64,000 nucleotides of DNA, from NCBI RefSeq assembly GCF_032335695.1, contig NZ_JACTOJ010000024.1:1-64000 (forward strand), in the 5' to 3' direction. Below the pieces are notes generated by a model. That model was not told the origin of the DNA, searched no databases, and worked only from the letters and a program-made list of their open reading frames with translations. Numbering within the stretch: the stretch's first letter is position 1; every line of letters begins with the position of its first letter. Source of the stretch: JACTOJ01 sp032335695. Lineage in GTDB: Bacteria > Bacillota > Clostridia > Clostridiales > Clostridiaceae. Positions 16,031 through 25,050 of this stretch are shown one piece after another. Position numbers and translations under genes: made by a program.

Positions 16031-16984
16031 CTATTCCCCTAGAATTGGTTTATATATTCTTCTGCTTTCCAAGGACCAAACTCGGTCTGAAAATTCTCCG
16101 CCCTTAATATCCTTAGTAGCTCTTCTCATATCAAAAAGTCTTGCATCAATTATGTCAAGGTAATGCAAAACCTCTGCCTCTGGAATCATTGGTTTTACTG
16201 GACTTCCATATTCAGGTTCATAATGATGAGATAATATCATGTGCTGCAAAAGCATGGTTGTTTCTTTATCGGCTCCTATCTTCTTTGCGGCTATCTCCAC
16301 ATTCTTTATGCCCTGAACAATATGTCCAAGCATTGTGCCTTCTACGGTATAATCGCTTACAATGCCTAGTTCGCTGGCATCCATCTCTTCCATTTTAGCC
16401 AAATCATGAAGAATAACTCCTGCATATAAAAGATCCCTGTTTAAATCTGTATATATTTCACAAAGCTTTTCTCCAGCTCTAAGCATGGTAGTTACATGAT
16501 ATAAAAGCCCGCCTCTTATGGAATGATGATTCTTTTTAGCTGCAGGAAAGTGCATTATTTTATCCTGATATACTCCAAGAACCTCATTTACTATTCCCTT
16601 TATGTCTTCATTTTTCATTGCATTTACATAAGACATAAGTGTGCCATACATATCTTCTGAGGAGTATGGTGCTGTAGGTACAAACTCTGATGCGTCAAGC
16701 TTATCTTCTGCATCCGCTACTCGTATTTTCTCTATTTTAAGCTGAAGACCATTTTGCCATGCTAATACTGTGCCTCTAACCTTTGCTATGGTATTAGAGC
16801 TGTAAGCCTTAAAATCTATCTCATTACATTCCCAAAGCTTAGCATTTATTTCTCCAGTTTTATCTCCTAATGTGAAATCAAGATATTTTTTATTATTACT
16901 ATTTGTCGTCTTGCAGTCTACGGATTTAATAAGATAAAATCCTTCTATCTTTTTCCCTGCTTCAAAACCATTTATTGCTGTCAT
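16031..16984 (-). CDS. yhaM: 3'-5' exoribonuclease YhaM
   Basis: 317 residues: an N-terminal OB-fold nucleic-acid-binding domain (about 15-100) and a central HD phosphohydrolase domain with HHSIRGGLLYHV, then LHDLAKMEEMD, the metal-binding His-Asp pair. Length and domain order match Gram-positive YhaM/Cbf1, a Mn-dependent exonuclease acting on short RNA and single-stranded DNA. The start is supported by AAGGGGAAT. First gene of the leftward group yhaM-MBL-DUF2164-GNAT. Confidence 0.9.
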   Translation of the reverse strand: MTAINGFEAGKKIEGFYLIKSVDCKTTNSNNKKYLDFTLGDKTGEINAKLWECNEIDFKAYSSNTIAKVRGTVLAWQNGLQLKIEKIRVADAEDKLDASEFVPTAPYSSEDMYGTLMSYVNAMKNEDIKGIVNEVLGVYQDKIMHFPAAKKNHHSIRGGLLYHVTTMLRAGEKLCEIYTDLNRDLLYAGVILHDLAKMEEMDASELGIVSDYTVEGTMLGHIVQGIKNVEIAAKKIGADKETTMLLQHMILSHHYEPEYGSPVKPMIPEAEVLHYLDIIDARLFDMRRATKDIKGGEFSDRVWSLESRRIYKPILGE

Positions 16985-17165
16985 TTAAAATTCCCCTTCC
17001 AAAATTGCTCAACTATTGGATATATCTAAATTCTCAATAGAATAAGTAAAAAAGTCATATATATAAATATTACCATTACTTAACTAATTATATCACATAT
17101 AATGCTTTTATTTTTATGGCAAAATATTTATAATTAAATTAATTTCAAAAGAACGAGGTGCATCT

Positions 17166-18503
17166 ATGAAAATTAATCTTCCACAAGAAGTGAATTTTAT
17201 TATAGAGGAACTTAATAAAAGCGGCTTTGAAGCTTTTGCAGTAGGAGGCTGTGTTCGCGACAGCATTATAGGAAGGGTTCCAAGCGATTGGGATATAACC
17301 ACTTCAGCCCTTCCAGAGAATATAATTTCAATATTTCCTCATACTGTTCCTACAGGCCTTCAGCATGGTACTGTGACTGTAATAATAAATAAAAACAATT
17401 ATGAAGTAACAACTTATAGAATAGATGGAAAATATACTGACAACCGCCATCCAGATGAAGTTTTATTCACCAAAAACTTATCTGAGGATTTAAGCAGGCG
17501 AGACTTTACCATAAATGCTTTAGCTTATAATAATGAAGCTGGATTGGTAGATCTTTTTAATGGGCAAGACTGCTTAAAAAATAAAATGGTGAAAACAGTG
17601 GGCGATGCCAACGACAGATTTAATGAAGATGCTTTAAGAATGATTCGAGCCATCCGTTTTGCCTGTCAGCTTGATTTTTCTATTGATAAAGAAACCTTTG
17701 AGGCTATTTTTAAGAATCATAAGCTAATAGAAAATGTAAGCATAGAAAGGATAAGAGATGAATTTTCAAAAATATTAGTATCTAATAATCCTGATGCTGG
17801 CATAGAAAATTTAAGAATTACAGGTCTTCTGAAATATTTTCTTCCTGAAGCTATTGATATGGTGGGTTTCGATCAAAAGAATCCCCACCATGATAAAGAT
17901 ATATACACTCATACCCTCCAGGTTATAAAAAATGCTGAACCTGTGCTTATTACCAGGTTGGCAGCACTTTTTCATGACATAGGAAAACCTGCAAGCTTTA
18001 CTATGGATGAAAAGGGAATAGGTCATTTTTACGGTCATGAAAACAGTGGAGCTGAAATCTGCGAAACAGTTTTAAAACGTATGAAATTTGATAACTACAC
18101 TATAAAAACAGTTTGTCTTTTGGTCAGCAACCACATGACCATGTTCTATAAATTAAAGGAATCAGGGGTTAAAAAACTCATTAACAAAATGGGAAAAGAA
18201 AATATGGGAACTCTTTTTAATCTTCAAACCGCTGATATAAAAAGCAGTGCTCCTCCCTTTAATTTTTCTCCCATAGACTATTTGAGAAACACAACGGATG
18301 AAGTTCTAAAAAAAGCTTTGCCAATATGCTTAAAGGATTTAAAAATAAATGGGGCTGATCTGATTAGGCTAGGTTTTAAACCTGGCAAGGAATTGGGGGA
18401 TGCTCTTAATGCTATACTTGATATGGTTCTTGAAAAGCCTGACTTAAATGACAAAGCAAAATTAATAGAAATCGCTACTAAGTTATTAACTTCCAAATCC
18501 TAA
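17166..18503 (+). CDS. cca: CCA-adding tRNA nucleotidyltransferase
   Basis: 445 residues. The class II nucleotidyltransferase head is clear: AVGGCVRDSIIGR and SDWDITTSA give the GG/RRD and DxD signatures, RRDFTINALAYN is the conserved motif C, and DRFNEDALRMIRAIRFACQLDF binds the incoming nucleotide. A C-terminal HD domain (ALFHDIGKP) is present, as in many clostridial Cca proteins. The enzyme adds or repairs the 3' CCA of tRNAs. RBS GAGGTG precedes ATG. It may be co-transcribed with proC, 67 bp downstream. Confidence 0.92.
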   Translation: MKINLPQEVNFIIEELNKSGFEAFAVGGCVRDSIIGRVPSDWDITTSALPENIISIFPHTVPTGLQHGTVTVIINKNNYEVTTYRIDGKYTDNRHPDEVLFTKNLSEDLSRRDFTINALAYNNEAGLVDLFNGQDCLKNKMVKTVGDANDRFNEDALRMIRAIRFACQLDFSIDKETFEAIFKNHKLIENVSIERIRDEFSKILVSNNPDAGIENLRITGLLKYFLPEAIDMVGFDQKNPHHDKDIYTHTLQVIKNAEPVLITRLAALFHDIGKPASFTMDEKGIGHFYGHENSGAEICETVLKRMKFDNYTIKTVCLLVSNHMTMFYKLKESGVKKLINKMGKENMGTLFNLQTADIKSSAPPFNFSPIDYLRNTTDEVLKKALPICLKDLKINGADLIRLGFKPGKELGDALNAILDMVLEKPDLNDKAKLIEIATKLLTSKS

Positions 18504-18570
18504 AGGTAAACTTATAGCTATTTAAACGCATTTAAAGAATATAACATTATTAAAAAGGGGGCCAATTAAA

Positions 18571-19380
18571 ATGGATAAAAAAATAGGATTTATAGGCTGT
18601 GGAAACATGGGAGAAGCCATGCTTTCAGGCATACTTAAAGCAAATTTAGTACCTGCAGAAAATATAATGATTTCAAGAACTAGTGAATCAACTCTTAAGG
18701 AGCTTAAAAACAAATATGATGTTAACGCGTCTTTAAATAATAAGGATGTGGCTGCTTTCAGCGATATATTAATCCTGGCTGTTAAACCTAATAAATATAT
18801 AAAAGTGATAAAGGAAATTAAAGCTGCAGTAAAAAAAGATGTTCTTATTGTAAGTATTGCTGCCGGAATCACAATTGAAACCATAGAAAAAGCCTTTGAA
18901 AAAGATATTAAGATTGTAAGATCCATGCCTAACACACCAGCCTTGGTAGGAGAAGCTATGAGTGCATTAACTCCATCAGAATTAGTTAGTCCCCAGGAGC
19001 TTAAAGAAGCCTTATCTATTTTTGAGAGCTTTGGAAAAGCTGAAGTAATAGATGAAAATCTTATGGACATGATTCCATCAGTAAGCGGTTCCTCACCAGC
19101 TTATGTATTTATGTTCATTGAAGCTCTAGCAGATGGCGCTGTACTTAGAGGAATGCCTAGAGATAAGGCTTATAAATTTGCTGCCCAAGCAGTGTTAGGT
19201 GCTGCAAAAATGGTGCTTGAAACTGGTGAGCATCCTGGCAGCTTAAAAGATAAGGTTTGCTCTCCTGGAGGAACTACCATAGAAGCTGTTTATAGCTTGG
19301 AAGCTAATAATTTTAGAGCCAGCATCATAGCAGCTATGGAAAGCTGTACTAAAAAAGCTGAGGAAATGTCTAAGAAGTAG
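18571..19380 (+). CDS. proC: pyrroline-5-carboxylate reductase
   Basis: 269 residues. GFIGCGNMGEAMLSGIL is the NAD(P)-binding Rossmann loop of ProC, VRSMPNTPALVGEAMSAL is the family core, and SGSSPAYVFMFIEALADGAV plus CSPGGTTIEAVYSLE form the substrate/dimer region. It catalyses the last step of proline synthesis. RBS AAAGGGGG upstream. Sits between cca and hutD. Confidence 0.95.
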   Translation: MDKKIGFIGCGNMGEAMLSGILKANLVPAENIMISRTSESTLKELKNKYDVNASLNNKDVAAFSDILILAVKPNKYIKVIKEIKAAVKKDVLIVSIAAGITIETIEKAFEKDIKIVRSMPNTPALVGEAMSALTPSELVSPQELKEALSIFESFGKAEVIDENLMDMIPSVSGSSPAYVFMFIEALADGAVLRGMPRDKAYKFAAQAVLGAAKMVLETGEHPGSLKDKVCSPGGTTIEAVYSLEANNFRASIIAAMESCTKKAEEMSKK

Positions 19381-19421
19381 AGAATAAAAACAAATTTTTA
19401 GCTTTGGAAAGGGACATTCTT

Positions 19422-20012
19422 ATGAATATAAATAAAATTACTCAAGATAAATTTAAAACCACGGAATGGCTTGGAGGAAAAACTACTGAATTGTTTATTT
19501 GGCCAGAAAATGGAAGCTATCAAAAAAGACAATTTGATTTCCGTTTATCCACTGCCACCATAGAAATTGAAGAAAGTGATTTCACTAAGCTGCCCGGAAT
19601 CCACAGAATATTAATGCCTTTACAAGGTAATATAGCTCTATGCTTTAATGGTGAAGAAACAGTTAATTTAAAGCCCTATGATTTTGCGGATTTTGAAGGT
19701 GACTGGAATACCACAAGTAAGGGAGTTGGAAGAGATTTTAATCTGATGCTTGCTAAGGATTGGACTGGAAGCTTAAAACATCTTCCGCTTTCAGCTTCAA
19801 ATATCACAGAAGCTGACGCCTTCCGTATGAAAATTATCTATAGTGCTGAAGGAGAAGCTCTGATAAGCGTTGAAAATAAGGAATTTATTCTGCAGCAAGG
19901 GGAAATTCTCTACCTTGAAAGTGAAGAGAAAGATGGGGAGATAAGCATTAAGCTATCCTCAAAAACCGAAGCTGATTTGGTAGTATGCAATGTTTTTAGA
20001 AAAATAAAATAA
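19422..20012 (+). CDS. hutD: HutD family protein
   Basis: 196 residues of the cupin-like HutD family: TTEWLGGKTTELFIWPE, FDFRLSTATIE and LPGIHRILMPLQGNIAL are family hallmarks. HutD proteins accompany histidine-utilisation genes and are thought to limit or sense urocanate/formiminoglutamate flux. Here it lies beside, but on the opposite strand from, the hut operon and about 1.4 kb from hutU. ATG 19422, preceded by GGAAAGGG, is preferred over an upstream TTG. Confidence 0.85.
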   Translation: MNINKITQDKFKTTEWLGGKTTELFIWPENGSYQKRQFDFRLSTATIEIEESDFTKLPGIHRILMPLQGNIALCFNGEETVNLKPYDFADFEGDWNTTSKGVGRDFNLMLAKDWTGSLKHLPLSASNITEADAFRMKIIYSAEGEALISVENKEFILQQGEILYLESEEKDGEISIKLSSKTEADLVVCNVFRKIK

Positions 20013-20020
20013 GCTTTAAA

Positions 20021-20051
20021 AAAGGAGGCTCCATACTGAAAGCCTCCTTGT
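20021..20051. terminator. bidirectional terminator between hutD and fabV
   Basis: AAGGAGGCT (20022-20030) and AGCCTCCTT (20041-20049) are perfect inverted copies around CCATACTGAA. It sits between the convergent ends of hutD and fabV. Confidence 0.8.
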
Positions 20052-20060
20052 TATAGTTTA

Positions 20061-21257
20061 TTACTCTAATGCCTTCAAGCTAGGAATATCCACATTTGCA
20101 TCTATATCTTCCTCATAATTAACTTTAGGATGTTCAAAGCCAAACAGCTTAAAGAATTCTTTTCTGAAGTCCTCAATATCGGTTATTTCTGCTATGTTTT
20201 CACTGGTTATCTTATCCCAGCTTGCTATTATTTCCTCTTGCACATCTTGGCGAAGCTCTAAATCATCCAATCTTATTCTTCCTTCTTCATCCAGAATAAG
20301 CTCTTTAGAATATAATCTATCAGCGTACAGTCTATATATCTGCTCTATGCATCCTTCTTCTATATTCTTCTCCTTCATTATCTTCATAAGCAAGGACACA
20401 TATAGAGGTACTACCGGTATTGCTGAGCTGGCTTGGGTTGCCAATGCCTTATTTGAGGACACATAAGCTTCTCCCTTTATTTTTTCAAGATACTTATTTA
20501 AGGTCAAAGCTGTCTTTTCTAAATGTTCCTTTGCCTTTCCTATGGTTCCGCTTCTATATATTGGCTTTGTGATTTCAGAGCCTATATAGGTATAAGCCAC
20601 AGTCTTTGCTCCCTCTGCAAGCACATCTGCTTGAACTAATGCCTTAATCCAAAGCTCCCAATCTTCCCCTCCCATAACCTTCACGGTTTGCTGAATCTCG
20701 CTTTCAGTGGCAGGTCCCAATTCAATATTTGAAATAATATTTGTATGAAAATCAACGGTTTTGCTTGAGTAAACTGTTCCTATTGGCTTTAACACTGAAT
20801 GAAAGGTTTCTCCAGTGCCTGGATCTGTTCTTTTAGGGGATGCTATACTGTATATAACTAAATCTATTTTCCCAAGATCCTTTTTAATTGCAGCTATAGT
20901 CTCCTGCTTTATTGGCTGAGAAAAAGCATCTCCATTTATAGTTTTAGCATAATACCCAGCTTCTGAAGCTAATTGTTCAAAGGCAGCAGTATTGTACCAG
21001 CCAGGTGTTGCAGTTCTGTTACCTGAAGCTGGTCTTTCGAAGGCCACTCCTAAGGTATTTGCTCCTGAAGCGAAGGACGAAACTATCCTTGAAGCTAGAC
21101 CATAGCCAGTGGAAGCCCCGATTATAAGAACATTTTTAGGACCTATTACTGGTTTTTGACTTTTCACATAGGCAATTTGATCAGAGACATTGTTGGCACA
21201 GCCCTGTGGATGAGCTGTTAAACATATATATCCTTTAAACCTAGGTTTAATTACCAT
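20061..21257 (-). CDS. fabV: trans-2-enoyl-CoA/ACP reductase (NADH), FabV/TER
   Basis: 398 residues, the family's usual length. IIGASTGYGLASRI binds NADH, AFERPASGNRTATPGWYN is the signature following it, and the catalytic Y-x8-K motif is seen in IYRSGTIGKAK. FabV reduces trans-2-enoyl-ACP in fatty-acid synthesis; the closely related TER reduces crotonyl-CoA to butyryl-CoA, and the two cannot be told apart here. RBS TTAGGAGGG precedes ATG. Monocistronic, with a terminator separating it from hutU upstream. Confidence 0.92.
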   Translation of the reverse strand: MVIKPRFKGYICLTAHPQGCANNVSDQIAYVKSQKPVIGPKNVLIIGASTGYGLASRIVSSFASGANTLGVAFERPASGNRTATPGWYNTAAFEQLASEAGYYAKTINGDAFSQPIKQETIAAIKKDLGKIDLVIYSIASPKRTDPGTGETFHSVLKPIGTVYSSKTVDFHTNIISNIELGPATESEIQQTVKVMGGEDWELWIKALVQADVLAEGAKTVAYTYIGSEITKPIYRSGTIGKAKEHLEKTALTLNKYLEKIKGEAYVSSNKALATQASSAIPVVPLYVSLLMKIMKEKNIEEGCIEQIYRLYADRLYSKELILDEEGRIRLDDLELRQDVQEEIIASWDKITSENIAEITDIEDFRKEFFKLFGFEHPKVNYEEDIDANVDIPSLKALE

Positions 21258-21364
21258 ATTATTCCCTCCTAATAATTAAAATAAATAATAAATATAAGTG
21301 CATAAAACATATTTAAATAATACAATAATATTCTGGGTTTTGAAAAGGTAATTTTATGCTAAGC

Positions 21365-21387
21365 TATGTTTTAAAAGAATATTGATA
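21365..21387. repeat. solo terminal-repeat fragment of the MITE
   Basis: Twenty-two of 23 bases match the reverse complement of 4257-4279, the right terminal repeat of the element at 4075-4282 (core TTTTAAAAGAAT then TTGATA). No second end is nearby, so this is a remnant or chance resemblance in A/T-rich sequence. Confidence 0.4.
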
Positions 21388-21391
21388 TAGC

Positions 21392-21436
21392 TAAAAAGCT
21401 TCTGCACAGACTTTTTTTGCTCTGCAGAAGCTTTCA
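21392..21436 (-). terminator. terminator of the hut operon
   Basis: Read on the minus strand, AAAGCTTCTGCAGA and TCTGTGCAGAAGCTTT pair almost perfectly around GCAAAAAAAG and are followed by TTAG. It is the first hairpin after the hutU stop at 21448. Confidence 0.85.
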
Positions 21437-21447
21437 TATGCTATCTT

Positions 21448-23466
21448 TTACATAAATTTCTCTACGGTTTTTTCTATCAATTCATCATCAGCTATATAAG
21501 GTATTGAAATATGATTCTCAGCTCCATAGGTCTTATTGTACTCTGCAACGGTATCTATAGAATTCTCACACCTCGCCCAGCTTCTTCTGGAAACACCTAT
21601 CATAGTATCCCATGGAATAGCTGTTCTAAGGATTTCATCCACGCGCTCTGAGCCATCAAGCACCATACCGAAGCCGCCATTTATGGATTTGCTGATTCCA
21701 ACTCCTCCACCATTATGAAGGGCTACAAGGCTCATTCCTCTTGCTGCGTTACCCACATAGCAATGAACAGCCATGTCTGCAGTTACGTTACTTCCATCAT
21801 AAATATTGGAGGTTTCACGGAAAGGAGAGTCAGTTCCGCCTGTATCATGATGGTCACGTCCAAGCATTACAGGCCCTATTTCTCCCTTTCTAACCATTTC
21901 GTTGAATCTTAAAGCTATGTCTCTTCTTCCTAGTGCATCCTGATATAATATACGGCACTGTGTTCCAACCACAAGCTTATTCTTTTCAGCGTCACGAATC
22001 CATATATAATTATCTCTATCTTGTCCTCTTCTGTTTGGATCTATAACCTCCATAGCCGCATGATCTGTCTTTCTTAAGTCTTCAGCATCACCGCTTAAAC
22101 AGCACCAACGGAAAGGTCCATATCCATAGTCAAATAGCATAGGTCCCATAATATCTTCCACATAGGATGGGAATATAAAACCTTCACTGGTATCTACGCC
22201 GTTTTTAGCAATGTCCTTAGCACCTGCATCAAAAACTGCCTTCATGAAAGCATTACCATAGTCAAAGAAATAGGTTCCTCTATCCACTAAGGCCTTAATC
22301 AAATGGAAATGCTTAATTAAAGATTTATCTACTAATTCCTTAAAGGCATGCTTATCATTTTTAAGCATTTCTGTTCTCTGCTGAAAGGTTAGACCTTGAG
22401 GACAGTAGCCTCCATCATAAGGAACATGGCAGGAGGTTTGGTCTGATAATAATTCTATCAAAATATCATTGTCCACGGCATACTGAAGCAAGTCAACAAT
22501 ATTTCCATGATACGCGATAGATATAGTTTCCTTTTTCTCCATATATGCTTTTGCCATTTCAAAAGCTTCCTCAACACTATTTGTAACCTTGCTTACCCAG
22601 CCTTGAACGAGTCTGGTTTCTATTCTTGAATAATCAACCTCAGCCACTATTCCTACACCGCCGGCTATCTCTATAGCTTTTGGCTGAGCACCACTCATAC
22701 CGCCAAGTCCAGAAGTAACAAATAAGTGTCCTGACAAATCCTTATCTGATGGAATTCCAAGCACCTTTCTTCCTGCATTTAAAAGAGTATTGAAGGTTCC
22801 ATGCACAATACCCTGAGGTCCTATGTACATCCATCCTCCAGCAGTCATCTGTCCATAGCTTGAAACTCCCATAGCAGTAGCCTTTGCCCAATCCTCAGGG
22901 TTATCAAACATACCCACCATTAAACCGTTAGTAATTATAACTCTAGGACTAGTTTTGCTAGATTTAAAAAGTCCCATAGGATGACCTGACATCATCACAA
23001 GAGTCTGCTCGTCAGTTAATTCTTCCAAATACTTCTTAATCAGCTGATACTGCATCCAGTTCTGACACACTTGTCCTGTTTCCCCATAGGTAACTAGCTC
23101 ATAAGGGTAAAGTGCCACCTCATGATTTAAATTATTATCAATCATTACTTGAAAGGCTTTCCCTTCTATACACTTTCCCTTATACTCTTCTATTGGCTTT
23201 CCATAGATTCTTTCCTTTGGCATAAAGCGATAGCCATAGATACGGCCTCTAGTCATAAGCTCCTCTAGAAATTCTGGTGCCAAAGCTTCATGTAATTCTT
23301 CCGGTACATAACGAAGAGCATTTTTAAGAGCCAGTTTTATTTCTCTCTTGTTTAAGGTAAGCTCTCTCTTTGGTGCTCTGCGGACACCTTCAGCAAATAC
23401 AGGATACTCTGGCAATGTGCTGCTAAGCTTAATGGTCATGGCTTCATTAATACTTTTATTATTCAT
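21448..23466 (-). CDS. hutU: urocanate hydratase
   Basis: 672 residues, matching the long clostridial urocanase form. Family stretches include GQVCQNWMQYQLIKKYL, MMSGHPMGLFKSS, TAGGWMYIGPQGIVHGT, SGLGGMSGAQPKA (NAD binding), GLTFQQRTEM and GRDHHDTGGTDSPFRET. It uses tightly bound NAD+ to convert urocanate to 4-imidazolone-5-propionate, the second step of histidine breakdown. ATG 23466 has GAGAGGAG upstream. Last gene of the hut operon, 33 bp after hutH. Confidence 0.95.
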   Translation of the reverse strand: MNNKSINEAMTIKLSSTLPEYPVFAEGVRRAPKRELTLNKREIKLALKNALRYVPEELHEALAPEFLEELMTRGRIYGYRFMPKERIYGKPIEEYKGKCIEGKAFQVMIDNNLNHEVALYPYELVTYGETGQVCQNWMQYQLIKKYLEELTDEQTLVMMSGHPMGLFKSSKTSPRVIITNGLMVGMFDNPEDWAKATAMGVSSYGQMTAGGWMYIGPQGIVHGTFNTLLNAGRKVLGIPSDKDLSGHLFVTSGLGGMSGAQPKAIEIAGGVGIVAEVDYSRIETRLVQGWVSKVTNSVEEAFEMAKAYMEKKETISIAYHGNIVDLLQYAVDNDILIELLSDQTSCHVPYDGGYCPQGLTFQQRTEMLKNDKHAFKELVDKSLIKHFHLIKALVDRGTYFFDYGNAFMKAVFDAGAKDIAKNGVDTSEGFIFPSYVEDIMGPMLFDYGYGPFRWCCLSGDAEDLRKTDHAAMEVIDPNRRGQDRDNYIWIRDAEKNKLVVGTQCRILYQDALGRRDIALRFNEMVRKGEIGPVMLGRDHHDTGGTDSPFRETSNIYDGSNVTADMAVHCYVGNAARGMSLVALHNGGGVGISKSINGGFGMVLDGSERVDEILRTAIPWDTMIGVSRRSWARCENSIDTVAEYNKTYGAENHISIPYIADDELIEKTVEKFM

Positions 23467-23499
23467 CACTTTTCTCCTCTCAGATCACAAGATTCATAA

Positions 23500-25029
23500 T
23501 TAAAATTTAATTTCTCCTACAATATCCTCTACTCTCTTTACTATGGATGCATCTTTTATAATTGCATCACATTTTTCTATATCATCATAAAGAGGTCTGT
23601 CCTCCGTAAGCATTGGTACCATTTCTCTTACTAATTTATAAGCTTCTTTAGTTCCTTTTCCCATTCCCTTATCTCCGCGAAGATCAATAGCCTGACAGGC
23701 ACACATTAATTCCATGGCTAATATACGACGTACATGCTCCAGGATAGTTTTTGATTTTCTTGCAGCTATAGTTCCCATACTTACATGATCCTCTTGATTT
23801 GCTGAGGATGGTATGCTGTCTACGCTGGCCGGATGAGATAATATCTTATTCTCTGAAACCAAGGAAGCAGCTGCATACTGAACTATCATATATCCTGAAT
23901 TAACCCCGCCCTTTTCGATAAGGAAGCTGGAAAGACCGCTTAGTGCAGAGTTTACCATACGCTCTATTCTTCTCTCAGATATATTTCCAAGCTCTGAAAG
24001 TGCTATGCAAAGGAAATCAAATGCAAGTGCCATTGGCTGACCGTGGAAGTTTCCACCAGATATACCTTCATTATTATCTGGAAAAATAATTGGATTATCT
24101 GTTACTGAATTTATTTCAATTTCAACTTTTTCTTTTACGTAATTTATAGCATCCTTACTGGCACCATGCACCTGAGGTGTGCAGCGAAGTGAATAAGCAT
24201 CCTGAACACGAATTTCCCCTTGTTTTGTTGTGTTTTTGCTGCCTTCTAATAAATCAAGAATGATTCTTGCAGAATCCATCTGCCCCTTGTGAGGACGAAC
24301 ATCATGAAGTCTGTGATCAAGGGCATCAACAATTCCATTATGTGCCTCAAAGCTTAAGGATACGGCAATGTCCGAGGTCTTCACAATATTTAAAGCATCA
24401 TATACTGTAAGTGCTCCAACTGCAGTCATAGCCTGAGTTCCGTTTATAAGTGCAAGACCTTCTTTAGCAGAAAGCTCTACCACTGAAATTCCTGCCTTCC
24501 CCATAGCCTCAGCGCCAAAATATTCCACTCCCTTATATTCTGCTTTTCCCATACCTATCATAGGAAGTACCATATGAGCTAAAGGCACTAAATCTCCGCT
24601 GGCTCCAAGTGAACCTTTTTCAGGAATGATAGGAGTCACTCCCTTATTAAGCATATCTATCATAGTATGAATAGTTTCAAGCCTTATACCTGAATATCCC
24701 TTTGCCAGATTGTTTATTCTTAAAAGCATTATTCCTCTAGCTACTTCTCTTGGGAAAGCTGCCCCAGCTCCAACTGCATGAGAAATTATAAGATTTCTCT
24801 GAAGCTTCTTACATTCGTCTGCTGAAATTACCGTGTCACAGAACTTTCCAAAGCCAGTGGTAACTCCATATACCACCTTGCCTTCAGCTATTAAATCTTC
24901 AACTATCTTTCTTGAAACAAGTACTTTTTCCTTTGCTTCCTCTGATAATCTAACTCTGATATCTTCTCTACAGACCTTTGCAACCTCTTCTAATGTTAAA
25001 TCGTTACCTGTTATTATAACTTCCTTCAT
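23500..25029 (-). CDS. hutH: histidine ammonia-lyase
   Basis: 509 residues. The MIO cofactor tripeptide A143-S144-G145 lies in GSLGASGDLVPLAH, and YGVTTGFGKF, QNLI-like QRNLIISHAVG and SVPSSANQEDHVSMG-type IPSSANQEDHVSMG are family marks. It converts histidine to urocanate and ammonia. I take ATG 25029 (RBS GTGGAGGAG) over an in-frame GTG at 25044; this also gives the usual length. Lies between hutI and hutU. Confidence 0.95.
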   Translation of the reverse strand: MKEVIITGNDLTLEEVAKVCREDIRVRLSEEAKEKVLVSRKIVEDLIAEGKVVYGVTTGFGKFCDTVISADECKKLQRNLIISHAVGAGAAFPREVARGIMLLRINNLAKGYSGIRLETIHTMIDMLNKGVTPIIPEKGSLGASGDLVPLAHMVLPMIGMGKAEYKGVEYFGAEAMGKAGISVVELSAKEGLALINGTQAMTAVGALTVYDALNIVKTSDIAVSLSFEAHNGIVDALDHRLHDVRPHKGQMDSARIILDLLEGSKNTTKQGEIRVQDAYSLRCTPQVHGASKDAINYVKEKVEIEINSVTDNPIIFPDNNEGISGGNFHGQPMALAFDFLCIALSELGNISERRIERMVNSALSGLSSFLIEKGGVNSGYMIVQYAAASLVSENKILSHPASVDSIPSSANQEDHVSMGTIAARKSKTILEHVRRILAMELMCACQAIDLRGDKGMGKGTKEAYKLVREMVPMLTEDRPLYDDIEKCDAIIKDASIVKRVEDIVGEIKF

Positions 25030-25050
25030 TATGAACTCCTCCACCTTATG

